Shown: positions 17,393 through 26,607, counted from the first letter of the stretch. The stretch is DNA of 64,000 nucleotides from an uncultured Tenacibaculum sp. (GCF_947502995.1 NZ_CANNBW010000023.1:1-64000); one strand, 5' to 3'. A program made the numbers and translations. The notes: a model not told the origin generated them from the sequence alone.

Positions 17393-18004
17393 TTACTTTA
17401 AGGTTTTATAAAACTCTTTCTTGTAATAATTCTCTTTCGCTTTTCTTTTGTAAAAGAGCTTTAGGATTTCATCCTTTTCCTCTTCTGAAAGTTTTATTTC
17501 TGGTGGATTAAATCTTGGAGGAACTCCTTTATCGATATTAGCTATAAAATTAATCACATAATCTGAAAGCATAGCTCCAGAACCTTCACAGCCGTACTGA
17601 GAAAACACAAATGTTAACGTGTCTTTTAATGATCGCTTAAATAGAGGATACTTTTTTACTTTTGGATTGCACATTAACCCTTCATAAGCAATGGCTTTTA
17701 CAGTTCCGCTTGGATAATCTAATAAATTATACAACTCACTTGGTGTAGCATTTTTTAATATCCATTTTTGTCTAAAAAATTGTTGTGGTGTTCTTCCTGC
17801 ATAACCTACTGTATTCCCTGTAATTGTTCCATAAGTATCTAACGCTATAATTGAATCTTTGATTTCATTTCTAATTCCTTTCCATTTAAAATTCCATTTT
17901 GGAGTATAATAAATAGAAAAAGAAAACATTAAACAAACAAATACAAAAGTTATAATTGGCAAAAAATGTATCATTTTTTGCCTAGGATACTTTCTTTTTT
18001 TCAT
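17393..18004 (-). CDS. Membrane-anchored protein of unknown function
   Basis: The 203-residue protein has a basic N-terminus (MKKRKYPRQK), one membrane segment (FLPIITFVFVCLMFSFSIYY) and a globular part that should lie outside the inner membrane. This part has one cysteine pair candidate (GLMCNPKVKK ... SQYGCEGSGAM) and a helical segment that resembles a HEAT-like repeat (ATPSELYNLLDYPSGTVKAI). The tail is rich in Lys and Glu. No family recognised. The stop lies 4 bases from the convergent EamA gene. Confidence 0.6.
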   Translation of the reverse strand: MKKRKYPRQKMIHFLPIITFVFVCLMFSFSIYYTPKWNFKWKGIRNEIKDSIIALDTYGTITGNTVGYAGRTPQQFFRQKWILKNATPSELYNLLDYPSGTVKAIAYEGLMCNPKVKKYPLFKRSLKDTLTFVFSQYGCEGSGAMLSDYVINFIANIDKGVPPRFNPPEIKLSEEEKDEILKLFYKRKAKENYYKKEFYKTLK

Positions 18005-18063
18005 GGCTAAACTTTAAAATTCTTAACCACAAAAAACATTCCATAAATAAATATAGTTTACAG

Positions 18064-18496
18064 TTATTTCTCAGTTAGAAAGTGTCTGTATAGAAATAAT
18101 GCTACTAATGCAATTACTATGTAAAAGAAGTTTATCGGAGACATTTGATAAACATAAAAATAGAAACCGATAGCGAATAATTCGTACACTAAATGTATTC
18201 CATCATACAATTTAAATGAATTAATTGATACTTCTTTACACGTTCAGGAAAAGCTTTTCTTTTTACAACTAAAACATAATGTAATCCAGCTAATAAAATT
18301 GCAAGTAATATTACACCTATATCAAATATTTGGTTTCCTAAAAAGTTTACTTTAAAATCGAAATGTAAGACGATTAAAAAAATATTTACAGTATGTAAAA
18401 TGAAGTGTGACATAATGCTAGCCACGAAGGTGGAATCAATTTTATATGTTCTAGATAATAATATCTGGTCGTTAATATTTTGGTGTATAAATTCAT
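18064..18496 (-). pseudogene. Broken membrane protein gene with two frameshifts
   Basis: Three frames together give one sensible protein of about 144 residues. The ATG at 18496 overlaps the stop of the upstream gene (ATGA). The second frame is open from just upstream of that ATG to the TAG at 18191-18189 and encodes QILLSRTYKID, VASIMSHFILHTVNIFLIVL, GVILLAILLAGLHYVLVVKR and KAFPERVKK, but has no ATG at its head. The third frame continues with EVSINSFKLYDGIHLVYELF, FYFYVYQMSPINFFYIVIAL and RHFLTEK, ending at TAA 18066-18064. Four membrane segments result. The family is unknown. Either the gene is decaying or the assembly has indels here. Confidence 0.65.
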
Positions 18497-18897
18497 ATGA
18501 TGGTTAATTCAACTTTATAAGTATTCCATAAATTTTGGTTACTTAATAGATATTTTTCAAGTTTTTGTTTCTCTTTAATAGATTTAAAATCAATACTTAT
18601 TTCAAAGTTTTGCTTATCTGTTTTTAAAACAATTTTATTAGCAAATAGATTTATAGAATCTAATTCAAAAAACTTTAACTCTATTATCTCTGAAGGGTGT
18701 TTAGTGATAAATATAAAATTACGTTCTCCTTTTTCACTATCAAAAATTCTCACACTCATTAAGGGTACATAAAAGAAAACTTTTAATGAAAACAACAAAC
18801 AAAAAAGACAATTTACTAGGAATAACGTGTAACTCTTGTCTAAATAAAAAAATAATATTGATACTAAAAAAAGAATACTAAAGATAATTGTTTTGAT
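18493..18897 (-). CDS. Membrane-anchored protein of unknown function, start codon unclear
   Basis: The frame is open from the stop of the preceding gene (18913) to TGA 18495-18493. The first 50 codons encode two hydrophobic segments (KTIIFSILFLVSILFFYL and LFLVNCLFCLLFSLKVFFYV), so translation probably starts before them. There is no ATG there: an AAGGAG at 18909-18904 is followed six bases later by ATC AAA ACA at 18897, as if an ATG had been lost. TTG at 18798 or ATG at 18759 would remove one or both segments. The remaining 100 residues are soluble and beta-rich (IVLKTDKQNFEISIDFKSIK), somewhat like a bacterial PH domain. Its stop overlaps the next start. Confidence 0.5.
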   Translation of the reverse strand: MKTIIFSILFLVSILFFYLDKSYTLFLVNCLFCLLFSLKVFFYVPLMSVRIFDSEKGERNFIFITKHPSEIIELKFFELDSINLFANKIVLKTDKQNFEISIDFKSIKEKQKLEKYLLSNQNLWNTYKVELTII

Positions 18898-18912
18898 CTT
18901 TTTCTCCTTAGC

Positions 18913-19185
18913 TTATTTACTAGTTTCAATCCAATGGACTTTATAATTATTATGTTGTTTACCTTTTAAAAAACTTTGATATACAAGATATTTTTTAACC
19001 AATAAGAAAATAAAAATGACTTGTATACATAGAATTATCCAAAAGATGGACATAAGTCCTGATGTTGAAATTATAGTTATCACTCCTAGAAAAGACACAA
19101 ATAATAATGTCTGTAACAATATAGGTAAAAGTCTACATGACTCTACCATTTCATCGAGTATAGGAATTCTTTTTCTTTTCATCAT
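18913..19185 (-). CDS. Small two-helix membrane protein, unknown function
   Basis: This 90-residue protein begins with MMKRKRIPILDEMVESCRLL and has two membrane segments (LLQTLLFVSFLGVITIIS and LMSIFWIILCIQVIFIFLLV), then a basic tail. No family is recognised. It is first in a run of three closely spaced genes (18913, 18493, 18064), of which the next two have damaged starts or frames. The AAGGAG right after its stop is one of the few Shine-Dalgarno-like sites in the window. Confidence 0.6.
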   Translation of the reverse strand: MMKRKRIPILDEMVESCRLLPILLQTLLFVSFLGVITIISTSGLMSIFWIILCIQVIFIFLLVKKYLVYQSFLKGKQHNNYKVHWIETSK

Positions 19186-19270
19186 TTTTTTAAATCCAGA
19201 TAAAAAACAAATTGAATATTAATCTTTTTGTTTAGGTTTTAAAAATACTTAAACTTTCCATATTTCATAA

Positions 19271-19307
19271 AAAAACCATATTATTCAATTTAAATAATAT
19301 GGTTTTT
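19271..19307 (-). terminator. Terminator at the end of the 19.3-24.4 kb gene block
   Basis: A 15-pair perfect stem (AAAAACCATATTATT / AATAATATGGTTTTT) with a 7-base loop lies 27 bases past the stop at 19334, with T on both sides. It may also serve the other strand. Confidence 0.8.
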
Positions 19308-19333
19308 AATATTGTAGAATTTTAAAACAGACT

Positions 19334-21043
19334 CTATTCTGTTTTTAGTTCTTTTCCTAAAGCTTTTATGGAATCAATTTGCTTTTGTAATTTTTCTATT
19401 TGTAGTTTATTCTCTAGTTCATTCAGTTTTGTACTCATAGAATCTAATACCACTGACTTTTCTTTTTCGAAAAGTGTTGAGTTAATCTTAAAATAATCGT
19501 TAGATGTCTCACTTTCTTTCCATGCTTCTCCTAATTGTTCGAAAACATTTTCATCCCATTTACTTGGATGTTTTGCATCAATCCAAACTACATCTCTGTA
19601 TTCACTATCAATTAACGCTAAATCTGGAGTTGCTGAACCATCGAAATTACTAGATTTATCACGAATTGCAGAGATTGTTCCTAAGAAAAACATACGTTTT
19701 CTTCCGGCAATATTTTTAATATATGGTCTAAATTCCACAGGTTTATTTACAGACCAATCAAACTCTTTTCTCGACTCAATAACTTTTAAAGGCATTGCTG
19801 AAACTCCTGCATATCCTTGTTTTTTTGCTGCATGATCGTAGTAATACAATTTATCTGTTCCATCGGCAGGAATGAACACACTAAAACTTAAACTTGTTCG
19901 CTCATCACCAACAGGTTCTAATCCAAACCAATGATATAATCCACTATACGCATCTAAACTAGTATCAGAAAAATCGAAATCTGTTACAAATGGTTGTTGA
20001 TTTTGATCATCTTCTAAATCTGGAATTTTAACTGCTGTTTTCATATTCCATGGTAAAGGATCGCTAAATCCACCCAAGAATTTTAAAGATTCTGCTTGTA
20101 AACGAGAAACTTTTTCTGCTAAAGTATTTTGACGTGTTAAAAATGGATATTTCTTCATGTCTTTTGGAGCGACAAAAGTTCCTTTACCGAAGAAAATACG
20201 TTCTATATAATCATTAAAATCGTGTGCTCCATTTTCAATAATCATTACTCCACCAAAAGTTGGATAAGGAAAAAAGAAACCTTTCCACTTTATTAAACTC
20301 ACTACTTGAACCCAAGCACCTTTATCATTTTTCATATAATAAGTATCACTTGGTTCCATCGTGAATAACTGAAAAATATTGAAACGTTGAACAACAGCAT
20401 TGTATGTATTTCTACTAAACTTTAAAGATTCACCAATTGAAAAAGTAACTGGAATTCTGTTTTCACTAGAAAACCTAGGAAAAGGTGTTGTACTAGATAC
20501 TGCAAAAACTTCTTCGGTATTATCGGTCATTCCTTGCCAAGCGTATTTCTCTGTAGGCTGAATTGCCATTGTCCATTTATTTACAGAATCTATACGAACT
20601 AAATGAGGTAATGACACATCTTTTGTTTCTCCTACCGACTCATTTGCCATAGAAAAAATATTCATTAAAGGCTGTATACGTTCGTTCTGAGTTAAAGGTA
20701 ACTCACTGATTTCATATTTATTTAAATCGTTAAATACATTATATGCTTTAATATAATCATACATTTTGTATTGCCATCCAACGAAATATAATATTCCAAA
20801 AAACACAATCATTCCGAATAAAGAAACTATTCTACCTCCAGCTCCGGCTGTTCTTCGGAATTTTCTGATTCCTAAAAATAGTACGGTAAATGATAATAGA
20901 ATTATAAAAATATATTTCCTAAGAAAAAGTAAAGCTGGCTGAAAATCGTCTCTTAATATAAATAAGGCTAATAAAATCACTAAAGTCCAAAATATGACAA
21001 CGAACTTTTGTTTGCTTCCTTTATTCCAATATCTTTTGATCAT
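19334..21043 (-). CDS. Large membrane protein of unknown function (unknown block, gene 4)
   Basis: I do not recognise the family. The 569-residue protein has three membrane segments at the N-terminus (about 14-32, 38-60 and 70-92). A domain of some 400 residues follows, rich in aromatic residues (KWKGFFFPYPTFGGVMIIENG, SGLYHWFGLEPVG), and the end is a coiled coil of about 40 residues (LNELENKLQIEKLQKQIDSI). The inside/outside placement of the large domain is not clear. It ends the block 24360-19334, with a 90-base gap to the preceding gene and a terminator behind it. Confidence 0.75.
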   Translation of the reverse strand: MIKRYWNKGSKQKFVVIFWTLVILLALFILRDDFQPALLFLRKYIFIILLSFTVLFLGIRKFRRTAGAGGRIVSLFGMIVFFGILYFVGWQYKMYDYIKAYNVFNDLNKYEISELPLTQNERIQPLMNIFSMANESVGETKDVSLPHLVRIDSVNKWTMAIQPTEKYAWQGMTDNTEEVFAVSSTTPFPRFSSENRIPVTFSIGESLKFSRNTYNAVVQRFNIFQLFTMEPSDTYYMKNDKGAWVQVVSLIKWKGFFFPYPTFGGVMIIENGAHDFNDYIERIFFGKGTFVAPKDMKKYPFLTRQNTLAEKVSRLQAESLKFLGGFSDPLPWNMKTAVKIPDLEDDQNQQPFVTDFDFSDTSLDAYSGLYHWFGLEPVGDERTSLSFSVFIPADGTDKLYYYDHAAKKQGYAGVSAMPLKVIESRKEFDWSVNKPVEFRPYIKNIAGRKRMFFLGTISAIRDKSSNFDGSATPDLALIDSEYRDVVWIDAKHPSKWDENVFEQLGEAWKESETSNDYFKINSTLFEKEKSVVLDSMSTKLNELENKLQIEKLQKQIDSIKALGKELKTE

Positions 21044-21132
21044 TTTGTTAGATGTATTTGATTTTGATTTCGATTGAACTCGATCTCAAATTATATTATG
21101 TAGTACTAAATTTTAAACTTATTCTGTTTAAA

Positions 21133-21657
21133 TTATAAATAACCTTTGTCTTTTAAACGCTCTCTAGCGCTTTTCTTTTCTTCTTTAGGTTCTTCTTCTT
21201 TTTTTACCTCTTCTTTAACTTCTTCTTTAGAGTCTGACTTTAAATCTTCGATAAAATCTTTTCCTTTTTCTATAGTATTTTGAACTAAATCTTCTAACGA
21301 ATCTGAATGTTCATCAATCACTTCAGCTGATTTAAATACTCCACCTGCGACATAAGTTCCTATTAAAGTTCCTACGATCATAGAAGCGAAAGCAGATATT
21401 GTAGCAATGTCGATTGGTATTAAAAACCTTACTACTAGAATTCCTATTAAAAAAAGTACAGAAACAAAAACTAAACGTAATAAAAAAGGTTGTCCGTAAA
21501 CAAATCCTTTAGTTTCAGTTGCTTTCATTTGTAATTCTTTTGAATTCATTAATTTATTAAAAAATCGATAAATTCCATTTCCTTTTGATTCTTTCCAATA
21601 CCATACAATTCCGAATAAAATTGCAGCTACAAAAAGTATAATTTCTAGTGTTAACAT
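21133..21657 (-). CDS. Membrane protein with long charged tail (unknown block, gene 3)
   Basis: The 174-residue protein has a first membrane segment (LTLEIILFVAAILFGIVWYW), then two more in the middle (LRLVFVSVLFLIGILVV and ATISAFASMIVGTLIGTYVA). From about 110 on it is a hydrophilic tail packed with Glu and Lys (KEEVKEEVKKEEEPKEEKK), probably a flexible or coiled cytoplasmic arm. Such a tail could dock soluble partners at the membrane. No family recognised. Gaps to its neighbours are about 80-90 bases. Confidence 0.7.
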   Translation of the reverse strand: MLTLEIILFVAAILFGIVWYWKESKGNGIYRFFNKLMNSKELQMKATETKGFVYGQPFLLRLVFVSVLFLIGILVVRFLIPIDIATISAFASMIVGTLIGTYVAGGVFKSAEVIDEHSDSLEDLVQNTIEKGKDFIEDLKSDSKEEVKEEVKKEEEPKEEKKSARERLKDKGYL

Positions 21658-21735
21658 ATGCTGTTACAAGTTTAGCGTTTGAAATAAGTTATTATTAAAA
21701 AACTCTTATCATCAAACTTAGTTAATTATTTGTTC

Positions 21736-23097
21736 TTATGATGCAATGCTTCCTTGTAATTGAAACATTCCGGTTAATTTCATTCCTACATGCAATTCAG
21801 AGAATCGCATATTTTCTTTTGCCACGTACATATCAATAGTAAAAAAGTCTTTCACATCTTGATTTGTAATTAACCTAACATTCAATAAATAGCCTTTACT
21901 ACTTTTATCATTTAAGAGATAACTCTCTTTAAAACTCTCTAATTCTCCTATAAAATCGAAACATCCATAGTTTGGTAGATCATTACTAGGCATATACATC
22001 GTAAAATCTTTACTATATTTTACTTCACTGTTTGAAGTATCATCATTATGAATATCTAGGACAAATACAATTCCACTTAAGTTAATATTGATCTTTTTTT
22101 GACTTAAATATATTGCTCTGTTTTCTGCATAATCTGTAGCGAAATACCATAGTCCAAAAGTATCTCTACCTCTTCCTGAAACAATAGCTTCAAGGTTATC
22201 TATATTTTCCCATTCAACAATTTCTTTTGTTTCAAAATCTAATTGATACTCTGTTTTTACTACTGGTAAAATCGTTTTAGGTTCACCTTTATGGGTTATT
22301 GCTTTAAAATTAACATCATCAAATTCTACTTCAGATATTGATAAATTATCTCTTTTTAATTTAGGTTCTTTCGTTAATGCAAAAGCGAAATATTCATGTA
22401 ATATTTTACTTCCTTCTTCAGTTCTATATGTTTCAAAACCAAAAACACCTCCCCATGTATTACTTAAACTTAATGTATTTGCTTTTTTAACAATTATTCC
22501 TGATTCATTTTCAAAACTTGGTGCTGTAATTTCTATTCTATCTTCAAAATAATTTTTGCCTTCAAGTAGATTTGCTTTTAAAATATCATTATTCTCATTT
22601 ACAGTAAATTCCGCAAATTTTCCATAATTAATTTTATCCTTATCAAAAACATAAGGTAAGCCAATTTTCCCTTTTTGATGATCATTAAAGTTGTATGTGA
22701 TAGAAATTGCTTTTAACTCTTCGTCTGTGTTTGCAATAGTATGATTGTTATCGTTGTTAAATTGAGAATGATAAAAAATGGTATACGAAACTATTTTGTT
22801 TTGTTTTAACAACTGTTCAAAACGTTCTTCCATTTTTAGTATTGCCATATCAGCAGACAATACATAAGAATTATCATTTCCAACAGTATATAAGAAACCT
22901 ACTATTTCTCCATCATTATTTTCATAAGCAGATATGGGCGCATAATTTCCTTGAAGTTGCATATTCATAAATAACTTTATATGCTCGCTATACTTTTGCA
23001 TTGAAAGAAAAAAATCACTTTTCTCAACGTTATTTTCTTTTGATTCTTTTTTCGATGAATCGCTTTTTTTATTGCTTAAAAAATCAAATAATCCCAT
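21736..23097 (-). CDS. Soluble protein of unknown function (unknown block, gene 2)
   Basis: The 453-residue protein begins MGLFDFLSNKKSDSSKKESK, a short amphipathic start like that of many peripheral membrane proteins, followed by a charged linker. The body is a mix of helix and beta strands with no motif I can name. It seems to have two alpha/beta parts, one around 35-115 (FLYTVGNDNSYVLSADMAI) and one beta-rich part from 120 to the end. There is no signal peptide, so it should act in the cytoplasm. It lies 27 bases after the preceding gene's stop, which supports cotranscription. Confidence 0.7.
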   Translation of the reverse strand: MGLFDFLSNKKSDSSKKESKENNVEKSDFFLSMQKYSEHIKLFMNMQLQGNYAPISAYENNDGEIVGFLYTVGNDNSYVLSADMAILKMEERFEQLLKQNKIVSYTIFYHSQFNNDNNHTIANTDEELKAISITYNFNDHQKGKIGLPYVFDKDKINYGKFAEFTVNENNDILKANLLEGKNYFEDRIEITAPSFENESGIIVKKANTLSLSNTWGGVFGFETYRTEEGSKILHEYFAFALTKEPKLKRDNLSISEVEFDDVNFKAITHKGEPKTILPVVKTEYQLDFETKEIVEWENIDNLEAIVSGRGRDTFGLWYFATDYAENRAIYLSQKKININLSGIVFVLDIHNDDTSNSEVKYSKDFTMYMPSNDLPNYGCFDFIGELESFKESYLLNDKSSKGYLLNVRLITNQDVKDFFTIDMYVAKENMRFSELHVGMKLTGMFQLQGSIAS

Positions 23098-23124
23098 ACC
23101 AATTTTGCTTTTTCTTTTCTTGAA

Positions 23125-24360
23125 TTAAATACTATTTTTAATCGTTTGAATAACCCAATCTTTCATCGAATCGTTCCAATTTTTATATCGTTTGTAAAAT
23201 TCTTCTTTATCGTACCAATACAAGAATAAAACGTCCTTTGGAGAAATACTTACCAATAATTTCCAAATTAAATCTTGTTCGCTTGGTTTTAATGATGAAT
23301 GCGGACTATGTAATGCTACACGAACTTCTTCATCTATAATATCTTCAACTTTTACAAAAGTTCCTGAACTCTTCTTTTCTAAATATCGATCGACACTCAT
23401 TACTTTTTTTCTAGCGCTAATATCAATCTTATTCAAATAGCTCTTAAATAACATTGGATCTTCTAAAATATCCTTTATTTCATGAGTTGTATTTTCTAAA
23501 TGTTTTGAAAGTAAAAACTTTTTTACACGTTCATGTCTTCTTTTTGTGATTTCTGAATTTAAGTCAAATTCTATAATTAAATGTGACTGTAATTTTTCAA
23601 TCAATTCATCGTGACCAATATGATACATTAATACATCGTGACTTGTATCTTTAATTGCTTCTTTATAAGCATCTATATCTTGAAATACTAAAATTGGAGA
23701 TAAGAAACTTTTAATTACGAAGATTCCTCCAAATGCTTCAGTAAAAAAAGAATCAACATTAAATGTGATATCCTTAATATCAATCACTCGTTCTCTTAAA
23801 TCACCATATGTATTAGCAGATTCTAATAATTTTTGATGAATTTCTTCATCGACAAAATTATTATCTCTTTTAAATAGTTCGATAAGCTCTAATTGTTCTT
23901 TTTGAGCTTGATCTAAATTATCTACCAAACGAAAACGAACAATAATGTCTTTGTACTTTAATACATCTAATGGTTCATAAAATACATCAATTCTTTGATC
24001 GAAATCAACACAAATTGCTGAATCTCTAGTTATGTTTTCTATATTCGTTTGATGTATTTTAAATACTTGTTTCATTAATTCTCTATCGAAAGAATGAAAG
24101 GGGTTATATACTGGTAATCCTTTTTGAAGCGGAGTGATTATGATACAATGCGGATTTGCTTCTCCATTATTTAAATAATGAATTTCTCCTTTTTCTTCTG
24201 CAACTTCAGGACTCCATCCTATCCCGTCAATAAAAAACGATTCTAATTTGGTTTCTGTAAAACCTAATTTTACCAAACATTTATTATAACGTTCTACTAG
24301 TTTACCACTTATTGGAATTAATTCTCCTTTATATAAATCTGCCTCTTTTAGTTTCTGCAT
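23125..24360 (-). CDS. Soluble protein of unknown function, DUF6638-like (unknown block, gene 1)
   Basis: The protein has 411 residues when started at the ATG at 24360 (MQKLKEADLYKGELIP); the frame reaches a TTG at 24375, which I consider less likely. It is acidic and soluble, with a part rich in aromatic residues (NPFHSFDRELMKQVFKIHQ) and a helical C-terminal half. I recall similar flavobacterial proteins under the label DUF6638, but cannot confirm this without a search. A good promoter lies upstream (24466-24434). It leads the four-gene block that ends at 19334. Confidence 0.7.
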   Translation of the reverse strand: MQKLKEADLYKGELIPISGKLVERYNKCLVKLGFTETKLESFFIDGIGWSPEVAEEKGEIHYLNNGEANPHCIIITPLQKGLPVYNPFHSFDRELMKQVFKIHQTNIENITRDSAICVDFDQRIDVFYEPLDVLKYKDIIVRFRLVDNLDQAQKEQLELIELFKRDNNFVDEEIHQKLLESANTYGDLRERVIDIKDITFNVDSFFTEAFGGIFVIKSFLSPILVFQDIDAYKEAIKDTSHDVLMYHIGHDELIEKLQSHLIIEFDLNSEITKRRHERVKKFLLSKHLENTTHEIKDILEDPMLFKSYLNKIDISARKKVMSVDRYLEKKSSGTFVKVEDIIDEEVRVALHSPHSSLKPSEQDLIWKLLVSISPKDVLFLYWYDKEEFYKRYKNWNDSMKDWVIQTIKNSI

Positions 24361-24433
24361 TGGTTTTAAAAACAAATATTAGATTGATTCTAACAGAATA
24401 TAGCATCAATTTTTTTATACTCTTTGTACAATT

Positions 24434-24466
24434 CAAATATAAAATTAATTATGGGGATTGTAGCAA
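24434..24466 (-). promoter_or_regulatory. Promoter of the 19.3-24.4 kb block
   Basis: On the minus strand TTG (24466-24464) and TATATTTG (24441-24434), 22 bases apart, match the Bacteroidota promoter. Transcription would begin near 24427, leaving a leader of about 65 bases before the ATG at 24360. Confidence 0.6.
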
Positions 24467-24590
24467 TTCTTCAGTTATTAGAAGCTATATATTAAAAATA
24501 GTTACATAAAATTAAAATGATTTCAATTATGCACCTTTTGAAAAACAAAAAAACAGGTATTATTTAAAGAAATTACTAATAAAAAATAAA

Positions 24591-24621
24591 GCAAGACTGT
24601 TTATAGATCTAACAGTCTTGC
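24591..24621 (-). terminator. Hairpin with T run, in the large intergenic region
   Basis: An 11-pair perfect stem (GCAAGACTGTT / AACAGTCTTGC) with a 9-base loop is followed on the minus strand by TTTATTTTTT. No protein gene ends here on that strand, so it suggests a non-coding transcript from the region between 24.6 and 25.6 kb. Confidence 0.65.
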
Positions 24622-24854
24622 CCAATTTGAAAGCTCTGATTTATTATTAACAAAATACTTAAGTAATCCCCCAATTACAGTCTTGTTAAATAATTAACTT
24701 TAAACTTACATTAAACTATTCTTGACAAAATTTTATCTCTATTTCCCTATGAAACGAAAATTTGAAGAATAAAACTTCCTACTAATTTAGTAAAAAAACA
24801 CTTTTTAAACAAAAAAATAACACAAAAACACTGAATTTAATCTATCATAACACG

Positions 24855-25032
24855 AAAAGTGTTTATGTGATGTAAGAAATATAATTTGTGTTAGTCGTCA
24901 ATTAATTATATATCTAATTTAGCAACAGATAAAACATTATTCCCCCGAATATAATTGACAAATACTTACTACTTACTACCTTTGTCAAAAAAAAAGTAAG
25001 ACTGTTTAGAATCTCTAAACAGTCTTATTTTC
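24855..25032. repeat. Duplicated hairpin block, copy 1 (candidate small RNA)
   Basis: This 178-base block is repeated 319 bases downstream with few differences. In order it holds AGTGTTTATGTGATGTAAGA, a diverged AT-rich part, a short stem with the loop TCCCCCGA (24936-24955), a promoter-like pair TTG/TACCTTTG (24955-24984, spacer 19), and a 14-pair hairpin (24997-25027). The last has the core AAGACTGTTTAGA and a 3-base loop. T runs flank the hairpin on both strands, nine T on the minus side. The likeness between copies ends exactly at the plus-strand T run, as expected for a small-RNA gene with its terminator. Confidence 0.6.
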
Positions 25033-25173
25033 TTAATATTGCTACAAATACTATACACATCTACACAAAAACAACATAAAAGACTGATTTTATAAAACTT
25101 AAACAAAATAATTCAAATACATTTCTAACTATTTAAAAATAAAAAAACACTAAAATTTCTTAATTCTTATAAA

Positions 25174-25345
25174 AAAAGTGTTTATGTGATGTAAGAAATA
25201 AAAATTGTGTTAGTCATCAATTAATTATATACGTAATTTAGTAACAGATAAATACAGTATTCCCCCGATACATTAAGCAAATGCTTACTACTACCTTTGT
25301 CTAAAAAAGTAAGACTGTTTAGAATCTCTAAACAGTCTTATTTTC
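25174..25345. repeat. Duplicated hairpin block, copy 2 (candidate small RNA)
   Basis: This is the second copy (172 bases). The C-rich loop now sits in GTAT-TCCCCCG-ATAC (25257-25271), with different stem bases that still pair. TACCTTTG is kept (25292-25299), but the upstream TTG is not. The terminal hairpin (25310-25340) is identical in stem and loop. Kept pairing with changed stem bases hints at selection for RNA structure. Confidence 0.6.
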
Positions 25346-25604
25346 GTAAACTGTTATAACATAAAAAGAGTAATAAAGTGCAGATTGCCCCCAATACACA
25401 TCTTTATTAAAATAGACCTCTACTTAAACTAACTAACCTGAAAGTTTAGTTATAACTATCTGAAAGTTACAAAGTTAACAAATTTTAACAATATATATAT
25501 ATTTTCTGATACTTTTTACAACTGTAAAAGTCTAAAAATCAAAAAAGTATCAGAAATCAATTAAATTTCGAATATTTTTTTTAACTTTAAGAAAACCTTT
25601 TTCA

Positions 25605-26525
25605 TTGAAGACTAAACAGATACATATTAATTCAATACCACAGTTTTTAAAAACTCTAAACCTAAATAGAGTTTGTAATCCTTTAGTAACGATTATAAAT
25701 TCAAATGAAATTGATAATATTAAATTTGCGTCTGAAAACAATAACTACACTTTTGATTTTTTCACTATATCTTTAAAAGATAATGCTTCTAGCTACTTTT
25801 TTGGAAAACATGACTTTAATTTTAATAAAGGAAAATTAGCATTTACTAAACCTAATCAGACTTTAAGTGTTTCAAATACTGAAGAATTAAATGATCATAA
25901 AGGCTGGATTTTAGCATTTCATAATGACTTGTTGAAAAACTCTCCTTTACAAGAAAAAATTTCAAATTATCGTTTTTTTAGTTATGATATTAATGAAGGA
26001 CTAGATTTATCTGAGAAGGAACAAGATAGTATTACCGATTGTATTAACTTCATTAAAAACGAAATTAGTAAAGAATCAGATAATCATACAAATATTGTTA
26101 TATCTTCTGTTTTAGAAGTTTTATTAAATCTTTGTAACAGGATTTATGAAAGACAGTTTAAAGAAAAAGCTTTACAAAATAATCATGTAATTTCTAAGGT
26201 TGACGCATTTTTAAAGTTTTATTATGATAACAATTTATTTGCAGAAAAAGGTATTCCTAGTGTTCAACAAATAGCAAATTACGTTAAGTTATCACCAAAT
26301 TATCTTTCTATTACACTCAAGAAAGAATCAGGTAAAAACACAAAAGATTATATAAATTACTTTATTTTAGAAAAATCTAAAAGTTTACTTATTCATAAAC
26401 AAGAATATTCTATAAATGAATTATCCTATAAATTAGGATTTAATTACCCTCATTATTTTAGCCGCTTTTTTAAATCCAAAATTGGTAAAACTCCACATCA
26501 ATACCGAAAAGAAAAATCTTTATAA
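25605..26525 (+). CDS. AraC-family transcriptional regulator
   Basis: The 306-residue protein has an N-terminal sensing part with a cupin-like look (GKLAFTKPNQTLSVSNT, GWILAFHNDLL) and a C-terminal pair of helix-turn-helix motifs: VQQIANYVKLSPNYLSITLK and INELSYKLGFNYPHYFSRFF, ending KIGKTPHQYRKEK. This is the standard AraC arrangement. No ATG is available; a TTG at 25605 starts it, and the frame is open above without a better start. The next gene is a diverged relative, so the two arose by duplication. Targets may include the intergenic RNA region just upstream or the CheB/CheR protein downstream. Confidence 0.8.
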   Translation: MKTKQIHINSIPQFLKTLNLNRVCNPLVTIINSNEIDNIKFASENNNYTFDFFTISLKDNASSYFFGKHDFNFNKGKLAFTKPNQTLSVSNTEELNDHKGWILAFHNDLLKNSPLQEKISNYRFFSYDINEGLDLSEKEQDSITDCINFIKNEISKESDNHTNIVISSVLEVLLNLCNRIYERQFKEKALQNNHVISKVDAFLKFYYDNNLFAEKGIPSVQQIANYVKLSPNYLSITLKKESGKNTKDYINYFILEKSKSLLIHKQEYSINELSYKLGFNYPHYFSRFFKSKIGKTPHQYRKEKSL

Positions 26526-26607
26526 CTAATCTGTTTATTTTTTAATAATTAGTGTTTTTAATTTTAAAGTTTTATATTCATCTTTGTTAGATGATTAATG
26601 AAAGATT

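Larger units (their letters stand above)
24376..25604. other. 1.2-kb region without protein genes, rich in hairpins
   Basis: No convincing protein frame is seen. The region holds the promoter of the minus-strand block (24434-24466), a hairpin at 24591-24621, a duplicated block (24855-25032 and 25174-25345), and four short hairpins with a CCCCC loop at 24663-24678, 24936-24955, 25257-25271 and 25384-25395. The last 250 bases before the AraC gene are AT-rich, and I see no clear promoter box in them. Confidence 0.7.

Noticed and set aside
24591..25345. CRISPR array
   Set aside because: The repeated parts are about 175 bases long, only two copies exist and they contain hairpins with T runs; there are no short regular repeats with spacers and no cas genes.
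24376..25604. Insertion sequence or small transposable element at the duplicated block
   Set aside because: No terminal inverted repeats bounding the copies, no target-site duplication that I can see and no transposase; a local tandem duplication explains it.
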